Positions 1 to 11,437 of a stretch of 64,000 bases of DNA are shown in pieces (within the stretch, counting starts at the first letter, position 1; the number at the start of each line of letters is the position of its first letter). The stretch comes from Dryocosmus kuriphilus (taxonomy: Eukaryota; Arthropoda; Insecta; Hymenoptera; Cynipidae): contig CM076193.1 in the NCBI GenBank assembly GCA_038277395.1, positions 88,799,583-88,863,582 on the forward strand, read 5' to 3'. Below the pieces are notes generated by a model that was not told the origin of the DNA, did no database searches, and saw only the letters and a list, made by a program, of their open reading frames with translations. A program made the translations under genes and the position numbers.

Positions 1-720
1 ATTATTAAAAATTGATTGAAATAAGGTATCAGTTCACACCTTTCAAATATTAATTAAGTTTAGTTAGTCAGCATACTTTAGTTAAATAAATAAACAAAAG
101 GCAACAATTATTTAGCGCACTATGGCTGCATAATTCTGTCTTTTTATTTTTGAGTGAGAATTGACCACTCATTTGGAAGGAGAATTCTTTTATCTTCCTT
201 TTTGCTTTTTATTGACTTCTTGATTACGCACAATTTGAGCATTAATTATGTTCAACTACTTAGCACACTTTAGCTGCATAGTGAACTTTAACGAAAATTA
301 CTTAGCACGTTTTAGCTGCGCACTCGTCATTTCTAAATGTCTCAAAATTGAAAAATAATCAATTGAAATAAAGTCAATAAACACAATTATTAAAAATTGA
401 TTGAAATAAGGTATCAATTCTCACCTCTCAAATATTAATTACGTTTATTTATTCAGCATACTTTAGCTAAATAAATAAACAAAAGGCAAAAATTATTTAT
501 CATACTATAGCTGCATAATTCTTATCCCTTTATTTTAGAGTGAGAATCAACAACTCCTTTAAAAGCTTACTGGAAAATTTCTCAACAATCCTTAACTTAT
601 TTCATTCAGTGACGTTCAACTATTTAGCATACTTTAGCTGCATAGTGAACTTTAACGAAAATTGCTTAGGATATTTTATCTGCACAATTTTCAGTTTCTT
701 AGAGTAATTCGGTTCAGCAT
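1..720. repeat. Two ~385-bp direct repeats
   Basis: The sequence starting at base 1 recurs at about 386 with many substitutions, so this is a two-copy direct repeat. Inside each copy a short word close to CTTAGCACACTTTAGCTGCA recurs about four times. No coding frame is apparent. The left end may continue beyond the window. Confidence 0.75.
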
Positions 721-2377
721 TGTGAAAAAAAAACTTTCAGACAATATAATAATTAAATTGTAATCAACTGTAAGCAAACCGGTAACGTGACAGGACGATG
801 CCGTGAAATTTGATCAAACCCCTGCCACCATCAGTTTGTTACGTACCGTTAGTTATATTAATTTTGCTTTCAATACGGGGAGGCATCCACAAACTGCCGA
901 ATTTAGCTTTACGCTAAATTCGTTATTATTAGTGAGTAAGAAATTTCTGCTCTCAGAGGGAGAGTGACATAAATGCCATGCTTAATTCTGAAAGGGGGGG
1001 GGGGGGGAAAGTCAAGAGGAGACAAAACGTTTATCTTATATGTTCCAACTACTTAGAATTGTTACTAGTTTATTTAGTAATAAATAGAACGATACATCTT
1101 TACGTTACCCTTCTTCGTAGTATTAAGCTACCATCGTCCAGGAAGACTGGATGTAGAAAGGAAAAGGATTTTCTTTCTATACTCCCTTTCGAGATGGGCA
1201 CTTTAAAATTATCGGCTTCACTTGCGCGTTTACCACACATGTACACAAGTGACTCTAATCTCTTTATCCTTGGTTTCCTTTACAATTACCGTGGAAATGA
1301 AATAGAATGCATTTAGCAGGTAGAGTGATAGTACTTTAAAAAAATCCCCTCTCCTCTATTCTTTTTCTCGGTAATTCTAAATTAGAATTTTTCTCAGAAA
1401 ATTCCTCTCTCGTTTTGAGATTCGAGAGAAGAATCTTTCTCCATGATATTTGTCACGGTATTTTCACTAAACTTTAAATGTAGGTATTTAAACTTGTAAA
1501 CACTAACAACTCGTCGGGCGAGTCCTTTTTCAACTTAGGAGTTTTACGTTCGCACGGTTTCGATAGGCTATAATACCTTTTCTTTTTATTTTGGATTGAA
1601 GACTACCAGCAACCGATCCCGAACAGCAGACGGGCGATTATAACTTTAACTTTTTTTATTTTGAAAAAGATACCGAGAGAAGAACCACTCGTTAGTACGT
1701 TCTTCCTCAGACTGCAATTTTGTTTTAGCTCGTCGGCTATTTGTAAACTTTTTCAGTAGGGATTTTTGATGATTTGGGAGTTGAATGTACGGAAGGATAT
1801 AATTTGCTAACCATTGATTGCTGCAATATTCGCCCAAATTGGTCGAACGCTATTTATAGCTGTTTTCAGCAATTTGGCAATTTGAAGTCACATTTATGTG
1901 TGACAGGAATATTTGCAATAGGGGTTTTGCAATAAAATTCTTGTAATAGAATTCGCTGAATTAACCAAATTTATTTTTAATATTGCTTTTATATTTCCTT
2001 GTTTTGAACTGACAATTAGGAAATGCATTGGTAGTAGTTATTTTCATTCAGCATTCTATACACATTGATATTCTTTTGGAACGCATGGCAGGGTTTGCCA
2101 TCAGTCAGCTAAAGTGGAAAGTGGTGAAATTTGATGTGAAGAAAGGGGGGAGGACATTGAACGTAAACCACGAGCCGGCAAGCGTATACCTGTATGTGAC
2201 AATGACCTACATTTATAGCAGAGCGAATGATTTGGTTGCAAGTGGTGTGTGTAAACGTAACTTTTCTCCCTTTTTCTTCTCTCTGTCTTTCTACATCCTT
2301 TCTTCGTAAAACCGCTTCGGATCTATACGTAAAATAATTTGCAGCTAAACTTACTATAATTATATTTGATTTGACCA

Positions 2378-2410
2378 CTAATATCGTTGGATATGAACCA
2401 ACGATATTAG
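2378..2410. other. Perfect 13-bp stem hairpin
   Basis: CTAATATCGTTGG is followed by a 7-nt loop and its exact complement CCAACGATATTAG. The flanks are plain AT-rich DNA. The function is unknown. Confidence 0.6.
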
Positions 2411-2762
2411 CAAAACATTCAAAATTGGAACCTGCATGATAATTTATTCTGAATGAATCAGATTTTTAAATCGTTGAAGCAAAGGTATTATGTATATAGC
2501 TGAAATAAAAAATGTTTGAAGTCAGAATATAGCGTTAATTGAATAGGAATAAATTTAACAGATCAGATTTGAAATTTATGACGAGTTGTGAGTTTACCAT
2601 CAAATTATAGATTATTTGCGGAACATGTTTTTTTTCTTCTTACTTTTACGGTTTCTGACAATTTGGATTCGATCTTATATGATTTATTAATATTATTATA
2701 TTATATTATTTATATTTATATTTATATATATTATATTATATTTATTTTTACTTAGTGTTTAA

Positions 2763-2764
<2 letters not shown>

Positions 2765-2836
<72 letters not shown>
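2765..2836. repeat. (AT)n microsatellite
   Basis: About 36 uninterrupted AT dinucleotides. The surrounding 60 bases are also TATTA-rich. Confidence 0.95.
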
Positions 2837-2838
<2 letters not shown>

Positions 2839-3014
2839 GCACATAGTCGCTTAGCTCTATTTTCTATTCTATTCCTTGCTACTCAGATACATGCATATTC
2901 GGATGCACCTGCGAAAAACTAATTCTAAATTAGATACCTGGAAACTAGTTCTACTCATATTTACCTATACCCTTTTTCATTTATTTTATTTAAAAAAAGT
3001 TACGTATGTGACAT

Positions 3015-4522
3015 TGTAACGTTCTATTTCCTTCAGGGGATTTTATTTTTATTTAGCTTAACAGAATTCAGGGTCACGATAGTAAATAGACAGAATTTAA
3101 AATAGAAATGTGAATTATATTTTTATTACACCAATGTTAATACAAGAGAAAGAAAACTATGAGGAATATATCCTTCTATAATTCTAATCTAAGTTTCTAG
3201 AGAATACATAGTCCAATATTGGTTAAAGGTATCAATCATGTACACAATAATTCGTAAAGAAGAAGAATCGTCTATTCTGGGAATTATAGATAAATCGAGG
3301 AATTAAGAAATACAATTTTGATCCTCGAGAATGCGTGTCGTTAAAAGAAACGAGCTCGTTTCTTAATCTATACGGCACCTGAAAAAGATCGATTCTCGAG
3401 AGTTATTTTTTATTTTAACTCGAGAGCAAGAGAATGCAGGATGGGGGAATGTGGCATCTGAGGTTGAAAATACCTAGGTACCACCGTACAAACTGAGGGA
3501 AACCGTCCAAGCTCCGTATCGATGCGTGTATACGGGGAACAAGGGTATACAAGCCACCATCGGAAACCGTGAGAACAGTGCCCTCAGTTTTCTTCCTCCT
3601 CAGATTCGTCTCGATGCGGATGTACGGGAATCACGCCGTACACCAGCCACCAACGAATCTATTTCTGGGTCCTAGTCGTCCACCAGGGTATCGACTGAGA
3701 AGCAGACTCTTCTTCTCACTTCGCACATAAAAAAAGTACTTCCCTCTCGACTCGGCTCAAGATGCGGACTCAGGGTTATTCACGCCCAGAGCCAACACTC
3801 TTACCAAGGCGAATGGAATATAAATGTCCTCTTCTATACCAAGATTGAGATGCGGACTGAGGGTTATCCACGCCCAGAGCCAGCACTCTCACCAAGCACA
3901 CTAGATCATGTGATGCTCCAGCCTAGGCTCGAGAATGATCATTGACTGAGAGAAACGTGCTGCAGTTATAAGCTTTATTTTAAATGTTCCGGGAGAGGAT
4001 TTCAGATGCCCTCTCATGTTAGCTTTGTCATGCTTACAGAAGCATCGTACACGCGCCGGTCACGTGCACTGCCGCTGGCCGCGTTGGATCGTCTTTCTCT
4101 CTCTCTCTCTCTCCCCATGTCTGGGAGCGAGACGGAGAGTCGAGTGAGGCGTCCTTCGCACCTCTCTCTCCGTTCCGCGTGCCAGGCAGGGAGCCCAAAC
4201 ACGCGCCGATCACGTGCACCGCCGCTGGCCGCGTTGGGTCGTCTTTCTCTTTCTCTCTCTCCCATGTCTGGGAACGGGACGGAGAGTCGAGTGAGGCATC
4301 CTTCGCATATCTCTCTCCGTTCCACGTGCCAGACAGAGAGCCCAACGGCTGTGCTTCGTCTCCCCGGCTTACATATCTGGTACTTTAAAAATTGTGGTTG
4401 GTCTTCCGTTGTCGACCTGGGCCAAACATCCCTTTACATGCTATCGCTAATTTCTACTTATTCTAAATCCCTTAAAATTAGTGTAAATTATTTACCCCCC
4501 GAGTCCTATTTTACTCCTCACA
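3015..4522 (-). repeat. Gypsy 3' LTR (left copy)
   Basis: About 1.5 kb matching 11,438-12,974 plus 17,940-18,018. It starts TGTAACGTTCTA and ends CCTCACA on the plus strand. It contains CT-rich tracts and two copies of a ~140-150-bp subrepeat near 4,052-4,340. The open frames in this stretch (4,006-4,563 and the overlapping frames) are products of the subrepeat, not genes. Confidence 0.9.
4052..4345. repeat. LTR-internal ~150-bp subrepeats, two copies
   Basis: The unit begins near CGCGCCGGTCACGTGCACTG, passes through a CT dinucleotide tract and ends in CAGGGAGCCCA. The right LTR has three copies (from about 12,435, 12,571 and 12,715). The copies therefore differ in repeat number. Confidence 0.8.
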
Positions 4523-4545
4523 ATGCCCCCCTCCCCCCAAAAAAT
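4523..4545 (-). promoter_or_regulatory. Polypurine tract of the gypsy element
   Basis: On the minus strand a purine run (T6 then GGGGGGAGGGGGGCAT) directly abuts the 3' LTR start TGTGAGG. This is the position and composition expected for plus-strand DNA priming. Confidence 0.8.
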
Positions 4546-4599
4546 CCTGAAATGAAAAATTGAGTGTTTTTTTTTGTTGTTGTCCTTTTTTTTTGTTTT

Positions 4600-5520
4600 T
4601 TGTTGTTTTTTATTCTTATTATTTATTTTATCTCTGTTATTATTATTATTATTATATTTTTTTCAGGATTTGTCATTTGCGTCTTCTTTCTCACAGGTCC
4701 TCCTTGTTCTTTTTGATTCGGTCCTTTGACCAGATGAGCTGAATACCTGCTGCCAACTTCTGGTGCTTCCTCTGGAGCCTCTACCGCTTCCTCATCTTCC
4801 TCCTTTCTTGGGTGATTGCTGCTGTTGATTTATCCAGGGAGCCGACTGGATCCTATTCGTAGTCCTTCTTCAGACCGAGAACGTCGTCCATTAGCATCCC
4901 CAAGTGGTTTCTCTTTGCCTCTGGCTCTCCACTTCCTTCCTTTTCTGAAGCTGTTTGCCGTTCCTCGACATTTGGTGAAGTCAGGTCAATCGTGGCCAAG
5001 GCTGGCCGATCCATATTCCTTTCCTTTGCCCTTTTCTTCTCCTTCCTAGCGTTGGTATCAATGAACCTTATGGTTTGAATATTCATGATGACGGCTGGTG
5101 GGTGTTGGACCCTCTTATTTGTGCGTCTTCCCATCCATCTTCCTCTTGTTTGGATACTCTTCCCCGGGGTAGGTTTTTTGTTGCATTGTCAGGAGTTGAT
5201 CTCCCTAGGCCGTGCAATTCTTGTTTCACCTTGCTTTGCGTGGTCTCATACCTCGCAGTTCTCCTCCCATGTTTGGGTGCCGACAGTCCTGGCATTCAAA
5301 TAGATTGTTTGGGTGCTGGCGTTCATCATGTTTTTCTCTCTTAGGACAGGTTTAAGAGTGATGGAAGTTATTTCAGAGGCTGGTCACTTTCCCTCCCTTG
5401 CCGGTTGAGGGTGTTTGAATAGGAGATAGGAGGAGATGTTCGAGTGGAATTTGGAGGAAAGAACCGTAGAATCGCGCCAAGCTGGTTTCGTCCTCCAATC
5501 ACGGCGTGGTGATGCTCTGG
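4600..5520 (-). other. Gypsy 3' region with unidentified open frames
   Basis: Downstream of integrase there are two short minus-strand frames (5,083-5,295 and 4,853-5,134). They are rich in charged residues (K, R, E) and have no membrane segment, so I see no support for an envelope gene. They could be the tail of pol or an extra ORF. The inner edge by the LTR is a TTA/T-rich tract. Confidence 0.35.
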
Positions 5521-5530
5521 ATTGGGCCCT

Positions 5531-6530
5531 TTAATTCTTTGCGTCGTTTCTCCTCAGCCAATACCATTTGAGGTCCTTTGCGTGGTAGTCGCCTCTCGTT
5601 TTCCCGCTTTCTGGATACGCCAGTCTGTATGTGTTGTGACTGGTGCGTTCCCCCACCCAATACGGACCTTCACAAACAGAGAGAAATTTGGCAGTTCGTC
5701 CTAATTGCACTTTCGATACATTACATGTTCGCGCAAGTACCACTTGATCCTTCTCGTATGTGGTGTTTTCCTTGTTCATGTTGACCCGCCGGTTTCTTTT
5801 TTCTCCCTTCGTTTTGATTATGTGCCAAATTAGGAAGATGTTATCAGCTGCGTTGATTTCTCTACTTGGACTCAGTTTATTTCCAATTATTTGACTCCAA
5901 AATCGCTCCGGTTTCTCCTGAAGTAGTGCTTCGTGAGGTGTCATCTCGATCGTGTCTTGGTAGCTTTCATTGAATATGTCTTCTATAGTCTGGAGATAGG
6001 TGAACCACTTTCTATGTGAATCGAGGTTAAGAAACGTGCGAAAAAATCTGGCAAGCTCCCGATTCCATCTTTCTCCCATGTTTACTTGCGGGTTCCTGAT
6101 GGAGGTGAGTGTTCTTTTTATTCGTCTCTCTTCGAGTGCGTCTGCGCAGAGTTTGTTTGTAAATTGGGTTCCTCTATCTGCCAATACACGACCAGGCTTT
6201 CCGATTGTCTCTATAAAGTTGTCAAGCTTCTAGATTGCGTCATTGCATGTGGCCTTCCGCAGTGGGTGGAGGCGTCTATTTAGTGAACGTGTCTATCATC
6301 ACCAGGATGTGTTCGTATCCATAGCGGGATCGAGGCAGCAGCCTAAAGAAATCAATGGAGATTATTTCCAATGGTCGTTCCGGAGTTGTGGTTTCCTGCT
6401 GTAACTGAATTGCTTTGGTAGAAACTTTGTTCCTTTGACATGAACCACATGTATGTAATTCTCTGCGGAAGATGCTGGCCGCCTTTGGGTGATAGAACGT
6501 CTCCTTCAGCAAAGCATGAACTTTTTTAGG
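5531..6530 (-). pseudogene. Gypsy integrase, broken
   Basis: Two minus-strand pieces. The upstream piece (6,512-6,276) holds the zinc-binding end (CGSCQRNK) and the first catalytic aspartate in ISIDFF. The downstream piece (6,184-5,531) carries the second aspartate in ADRGTQFT, the glutamate in GERWNREL and a GPY/F-type C-terminal module (CEGPYWV). The two pieces are in different frames with stops between them, so no full integrase can be made. The domain order and the GPY/F module are typical of Ty3/gypsy integrases, which insert the cDNA into host DNA. No chromodomain is seen. Confidence 0.85.
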
Positions 6531-6621
6531 TCCTATATGTCCAAATGCTTCATGACATTCCCAAGCCAGAGTGACTAGAAGCTTCTTTTGGACATAGGGC
6601 CTTGTGATTGACGCGTCTTTT

Positions 6622-7316
6622 TTACAAATAATGTTTTCCTTGATCAGATACCGTGATTTCTTTTGTGGGTTGTCTAAAATTTGTCTTCTTATTTTTTCTA
6701 ATTTGGGGTCTTTCTCTCATTCTTTCTCCAGATTCTGCAATTGTTTTTTCAATAGAGGATTGTATTGATGCTGTAATGCATTTAATTATATTGTTTGGTG
6801 ATTTTCTCGACGCTCCCATCGTCGAGGGGGATGAGTTACCATACGACCGCTAATAATTCCTTCTCCGTTGCAAAATAGTTCAATTCTAGTCCTTTTAGAG
6901 TCCTGCTTGCCAAGGCTATGAGTTTTTTTCTTTTTCCACTTTTTGGTATAAAGTGGCTCCCAGAGCGTAGTGGCTAGCATCGGTTTCCAGGTAGTAATCC
7001 TTATGGCGATCCGAGTAGTTAAGTGTAATTTCCTGGCAGAATAACTCCTTGACTTCATTAAAACACTTCTGATGTTCCGTTTTCCATTCCCACTTTACAT
7101 TCTTTTTCATCAGTACCAGCAGTGGCAATATCGTTTTCGCATGTGTAATCAAGAACCTCGAGTAGAAATTTATCAGGCCCAGAAATCCTCGAAGTTGCTT
7201 CAAATTCTTTGGGGTCGGGAAGTCCCTAATTCCTTGTACTTTCTAAGGATCCGGTCGTATTCCTTGGGTCGTTAGGATAAATCCCAAAAACCGCACTTCC
7301 TCTCGAAAAAATGAAG
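6622..7316 (-). pseudogene. Gypsy RNase H region, broken
   Basis: The minus-strand frame at 7,203-6,916 reads through the end of RT (LRGFLGLINFYSRFL, the usual connection) into RNase H with the catalytic aspartate in YLETDASHYALGATLYQ. The frame then changes (7,058-6,786), and a linker toward integrase follows at 6,819-6,622. RNase H degrades the RNA strand of RNA/DNA hybrids during reverse transcription. At least two frame breaks mean that it cannot be functional. Confidence 0.8.
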
Positions 7317-7334
7317 ATTTGTTCAGATTGAAGG

Positions 7335-8179
7335 TTAGATTGGAGCTTCCATCCTCTCAAATAGTTCCCGCAAATGTTGCAGGTGCTGTTCTTCGGATTC
7401 CGAAGTGATTAGAATATCATCTACAAACGTGATGATATGATCCCCCAGTCCTCTCAAAACGGAGTCCAGACCTCGCGCCAGTGCTTCCGTGCTTATTTTT
7501 AACCCAAAAGGAACCACGGTGAAGTGCTAGGTCCTTCCTTTGCGTTGAAATGCCGTATCTTTCCTGGAGTCTGGATGTAGAGGTTTTGGCCAGAAGCTAC
7601 TGGTCATGTCTAAACTTGACATGACTTTCGTTCCCTGACATCCTTGAAAGAGGACTTCTGATGGCTCAGGTCCCTCCCAGTCTTCGATTAGAATTTCTTT
7701 GAGTTTCCTTGCATCCAGACACAATCTCAGGCTGCCATCTTTCTTTTTTACTGGCACTATCGTGTTGGTGAATTGGCTGTTCAACCGCTGAATGATTCCG
7801 TTCTCCAACATTTTATCAATTTCTTTTTGTACCTGCACGCGATGTGCTTTGGGTATGGGGAGCTTCTGTTTACAAAAGGGCTGTTATTTTTTATTTTTAA
7901 CTGATACTCAAAATTCCTCAGTTTTCCGGGTTTCTTTTCGAAAACTTCCTGGTGCTTTTGAAACAACTTGTTCAGGATGATCCGATTCTCCTTATTTTTG
8001 AGCTGGATCGTGTTAAGGATTTGAGAAAAACCTTCCGTGGTATCACCATCGTATTGCTGTCGTAAGGAACCGATCCAGTGAGTGTCGTCATCGTCTCCCT
8101 CCTCGAGGTCCTCTTCTCGAGTGATTCTTAGGGTCGCATTTCCTTCAAGGCTAGCAAAAACCAGTTGCTTGTCCTTCAA
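7335..8179 (-). pseudogene. Gypsy reverse transcriptase, broken
   Basis: The first piece (8,179-7,781) carries the pre-RT region with a PYPKHIA-like entry. The next (7,838-7,527) carries the fingers (IVPVKKKDGSLRLCLDARKL) and the motif A region (SSLDMTSSFW). The third (7,517-7,335) carries the palm active site FVDDILITS and the preceding PFGLKISTEALARGLD. The pieces lie in different frames. The family normally copies element RNA into cDNA from a tRNA primer. The fragments follow the protease and precede RNase H, matching a gypsy pol order. Confidence 0.88.
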
Positions 8180-8268
8180 GTCGATATGTATTTGATATTC
8201 TTCCAGAAAATCGACCTTGCGAGCCTAGGCATGACCATAAATGTTGTCTGCACAACGTGTTCTTGTAT

Positions 8269-8577
8269 TTATCCGGGCATAAAGATTTGTTTTTTCAATC
8301 GAGTTATCTTTCTATCTAAAGGTCCTCGAACTAAAATTCCCGTTAACGGAAGTATTGGAAACTTCTCATATTTTTCTTTATTTGTGACGAAAAGTTCTTC
8401 GGATATGCAGGTTGTCTCTGCCCCTGTGTTGATTAGAGCTTTAGTGATGACACCCCCAATTTTAATATCTGTGGTATAATATCTTGGTCTTTTAGGTCGC
8501 GTGCTGTCTATTTCCGTCTCATCCAGTATTTCGTCTCGTGCATTGTACAATCCATTTATTTGAATTGGCTCAGCCAC
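8269..8577 (-). pseudogene. Gypsy aspartic protease with altered active site
   Basis: A 102-codon minus-strand frame contains IKIGGVITKALINTGAETTC, aligned with the retropepsin active-site loop. Family members have D-T/S-G where this copy has N-T-G. A single G-to-A change in the codon explains it. The flap and C-terminal region (LPLTGILVRGPLDRKI) fit the family. The protease would cut the Gag-Pol polyprotein, and loss of the aspartate should abolish activity. The frame lies between gag and RT, as expected. Confidence 0.75.
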
Positions 8578-8599
8578 GCCGATTCCTTCGTTTTCTTCC

Positions 8600-9771
8600 G
8601 ACGTGGCAATTACTTGTTTCCCTCCATGTTCGTTGTGATCTCATCTCTGTCCGGCTCGAATGCTCTTTCCTCCTCTACCTCAAGGTTTCTTATTCGATGT
8701 CCTTGCTGTGAGTTTCCTGGATTCCTAAAGCTGCTTTGTTGCTGGTTATGCCAACTTCTTTGTTGTGCAGCCGGGCAGTTGCTGGATCTTTGTTGGTTCT
8801 GCTGCGTACCTCCGAGTGGTAAATTTTGTTGTTGATATCCGTTACTCCCCCCCCCCCCCCCCCGAACTGTTCGGCATGAAGTTTGCTTTGAAAGATGGGT
8901 TTGACTCCTTTGTGACCCGATTTCTTCCCTCCTGCATCATATTTTTAGAGTTGGATTCTCCGATTCCATCAAAACTCTCAAGAAGGTCAATCAGTCGGAG
9001 AACCTTTTAATTCCCCTTCCCAGAATGGCATATCTTAATTCGTCATTAAAATGTCGGGACAATCTTTGGATCAATTTCATCACTGTGGGAGGGGGCCTTA
9101 GTTCCTTAGCAATGGCATATAGGTTGAAGGCATATTCTGCCCTAGATTCCCCTTTATTTTGGTGGTTTCCAAATTCAATTCTCTTACGCGCCTCATGCTG
9201 TGCTTTTTCGTTCCAATACCTCTGGATGAATTTTTCCTCAAAAGTAGCAAAGTTCCTTATCTCATCCTTGACGACTTGCCACCAATTTCCAGATATTCCT
9301 GCGAGTGACTTCTCTAGCAGGTAATAGGCTTCATGGTCTGTCGGTGAGATTGCCTCCCAATATTTCTGTAATGAGTTCAGGAATTTCATTGGGTTCTCTT
9401 GTCCGTTGAATACTGGTAGATCGTATTTTATATTGGCACGTGCCCCTGGAGTGTCGTTTTGTAACATTCTCTCAGCTAGTCGAATTTGCCTTTGCTCGAC
9501 CGAGGCGATTTTAGTTTCTAATCCTTGGCTCCTTTCTTCTATTATCTTGGTGATTTCCAGAGTGGTCGCCAGTGACTTGCCATCATCGATTTCCACCTTG
9601 GCAAGGCGCTCTCTCATTTTCTTTTCTATGATATATCTTTCCACTTTGTCCTCCTGCAATTTTTTTCGCATGTTTCTTTTCAACTCTATGAGCTATTATT
9701 TTTGTCTAGAAACTCATCCAGAACACTCATGTCTCCTGGGGTGCCTTTTCCTACTTGTTGGTGATGATACG
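8600..9771 (-). pseudogene. Gypsy gag, main part
   Basis: The 230-codon minus-strand frame (9,683-8,991) resembles the retrotransposon gag capsid domain: PVFNGQENPMKFLNSLQKYW, then GNWWQVVKDEIRNFATFEEK, then ESRAEYAFNLYAIAKELRPP. A Q/N/S-rich tail follows toward 8,600 and includes a C-run at 8,855-8,868. I see no CCHC zinc knuckle, although the tail is frame-broken. Upstream, a stop after DEFLDKNNSS separates it from the N-terminal piece. That piece is further split by the mariner at 9,774-10,868 and resumes at 10,870-10,990. Gag forms the virus-like particle. Confidence 0.8.
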
Positions 9772-10870
9772 TACGAGGTGTGTCCGAAAAATATCCGACC
9801 TGCGTTGATATCTCCGTGTTGGTGCTATTTTTCGTTATCCGGGCCGTGGCATCTTTTCGAAGTAGTCCCCATTTGATTGAACCACATGCTCCCAGCGGTG
9901 CTTCCACATCTTAAAGCAGTCCTCGAACGCAGATTTTGGAATGGTCTTCAGCTCGCGCGTTGCATTACTCTGAATCGTCTCGATTTCGTCGGACCGCTTT
10001 CCTTTGAGCGCCATTTTCAATTTTGGGAACAACTAAAAGTCGCAGTGAGCTATTTCGGGACTTTATGGAGGCTGGCGAAGCTGTACAATCTTGTGTTCCG
10101 CCAAATATTGCTGCACAAGGTTCGATGAGTGCGCTGGCGCGTTATCGTGGTGAAGAAGCCAGTCGCCCCTTGATAAGAAACGCGGTCGTTTTCTTCTCAC
10201 GGCATCACGCAATCTTTTCAGAACTTCAACGTAATATTCCTTGTTGATCGTCTGACCTCTTGGAGCAAATTCGTAGTGCACAACACCGTCACACTCGAAA
10301 AAAATTATCAGCATTGACTTAATATGGCTCCGACATTGACGTGCTTTTTTCGGCCGTGGCTCGTCTGAACGCTTTCACTGTGAAGATTGTTGTTTAGTTT
10401 CAGTATCGTAACCATAAACCCATGATTCATCACAAGTAATAACCTTCTTAAGGACATTTTCATCATCACTGACGATTTCCAAGTTGTCCTGAGCGATTTC
10501 AGAGCGAAGGTCTTTCTGCTCGGTCGTGAGCAATTTCGGAATGAATTTCGCGCACACGCGATTCATTCCTAAAATCTTGTTCAAAATTTCCCAAACAGTA
10601 CTTTTTGGTATTCCGAGATCATTTTCTACTCCACGAACAGTCAGTCGTCGATCACCTTCAATCGCAAGTTGCACACGCTCGATGTTTTCCAGTGTTGTTG
10701 TCAGCAGAGATCGGCCAGAACGAGGGTCACTGTCAACAGATGTGCGGCCATTTTTAAACCGCCTTTACCACTCCTTTATTTGTGTTACGCTCATACCCCG
10801 CAGAGGCCGCTGGAGCGCTCTGGCGCGAAGATATGAACGCAGATCGGGCCGTTTTCGGACACACCTCGTA
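9772..10870 (-). mobile_element. Mariner transposon in gypsy gag
   Basis: The body is 9,774-10,868 (1,095 bp), bounded by TA on both sides. The terminal inverted repeats begin CGAGGTGTGTCCGAAAA at both ends and differ only further in. The transposase is on the minus strand. The insertion splits the gag frame, so it is younger than the gypsy element. Confidence 0.93.
9835..10800 (-). pseudogene. Mariner transposase, with stops
   Basis: Mariner-family transposase read on the minus strand from about 10,795. The helix-turn-helix segment (RGVENDLGIPKSTVWEILNK) is followed by the first catalytic aspartate in ITCDESWVYGYD. The second is in WLLHHDNAPAHSS and the third in AHCDF, consistent with the DD34D mariner triad. 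An in-frame TAA occurs near the start (after KEW), and two more stops flank the third aspartate, around 10,040-10,065. There is also at least one frame change in the middle. The protein normally cuts and pastes the element at TA. This copy cannot make it. Confidence 0.9.
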
Positions 10871-10990
10871 TGTCTTCTCAAATTTCTTTCTTGCGAACAG
10901 TTTATCCAAGGCCTCTTGGGTTGCTTGTTTTTCCAATTCCTTTTTCTTCTCTCTTCTCTCCAATATCTCTGTGGATATTTTATTTCTTTG
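10870..10990 (-). pseudogene. Gypsy gag N-terminal piece
   Basis: The minus strand here encodes a lysine/glutamate-rich segment (ERREKKKELEKQATQEALDK, then LFARKKFEKTYE). It stops making sense exactly at the mariner TA junction and resumes beyond it near 9,771. The likely start codon near 10,999 (ATGAGT) runs into TAA at once, so even the 5' end is damaged. Confidence 0.65.
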
Positions 10991-11034
10991 TTAACTCATT
11001 TCATAGAAAACCGAATATTCTATACTTGTTAAGT

Positions 11035-11400
11035 CCCCCCAAATAAATCTTTCTATCCTTTTGCTATCCTTATTTGGATATAGAACCAATTTTCTTCTTT
11101 TTTTTTTTTCTTTCCGTCGTTTCTATAAAAAATTCTTCTTCTATCTCTTTCCATCACTAATAATCTTTCTATTTCTTTCTGCTCATATTTGGATATAAAA
11201 CAACTTTTCTTTATCTCTTTCCGTCGTTTCTATACAAAATTCTTCTTCTACCTCTTTCCGTCGCTAATAATCCTTCTATTTCTTTCTGCTCATATTTGGA
11301 TATAAAACAACTTTTCCTATCTCTTTCCATCGCTTCTATACAAAATTCTTCTTCTATCTCTTTCCGTCGCTAATAATCTTTCTATTTCCTTCTGCCTACC
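11035..11400. repeat. Tandem repeat in gypsy leader, three ~120-bp units
   Basis: Units carry CTTTCCGTCG(T/C)TTCTATA, AAATTCTTCTTCTATCTCT and GCTCATATTTGGATATAAAAC. They lie in the untranslated leader between PBS and gag. The first unit is the most diverged. Confidence 0.8.
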
Positions 11401-11417
11401 TTATTTCGACTCTTGTG

Positions 11418-11435
11418 CCCTCACGTTGCGCGCCA
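11418..11435 (-). promoter_or_regulatory. Primer binding site of the gypsy element
   Basis: On the minus strand the 5' LTR ends in GTTACA, then AA, then TGGCGCGCAACGTGAGGG. TGG at this place complements a tRNA 3' CCA end. The exact tRNA cannot be named by eye. Confidence 0.75.
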
Positions 11436-11437
11436 TT

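Larger units (their letters stand above)
721..3014. other. Stretch without recognisable genes
   Basis: Only short open frames occur and none resembles a known protein. Visible structure is a run of G near 998-1,007, a 13-bp-stem hairpin at 2,378-2,410 and an (AT)n tract at 2,765-2,836. I see no RNA gene and no clear transposon ends here. Confidence 0.6.

Noticed and set aside
978..1316. 112-codon frame after a G-run
   Set aside because: No recognisable domain, and low-complexity start in a homopolymer. Nothing supports coding.
4006..4563. 185-codon open frame and overlapping frames on both strands
   Set aside because: They lie in the gypsy LTR and are produced by ~150-bp subrepeats and CT tracts. 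The equivalent frames recur in the other LTR (12,321-12,979).
4853..5134. Gypsy envelope gene
   Set aside because: No signal peptide, transmembrane segment or furin-like site. Short, highly charged frames only.
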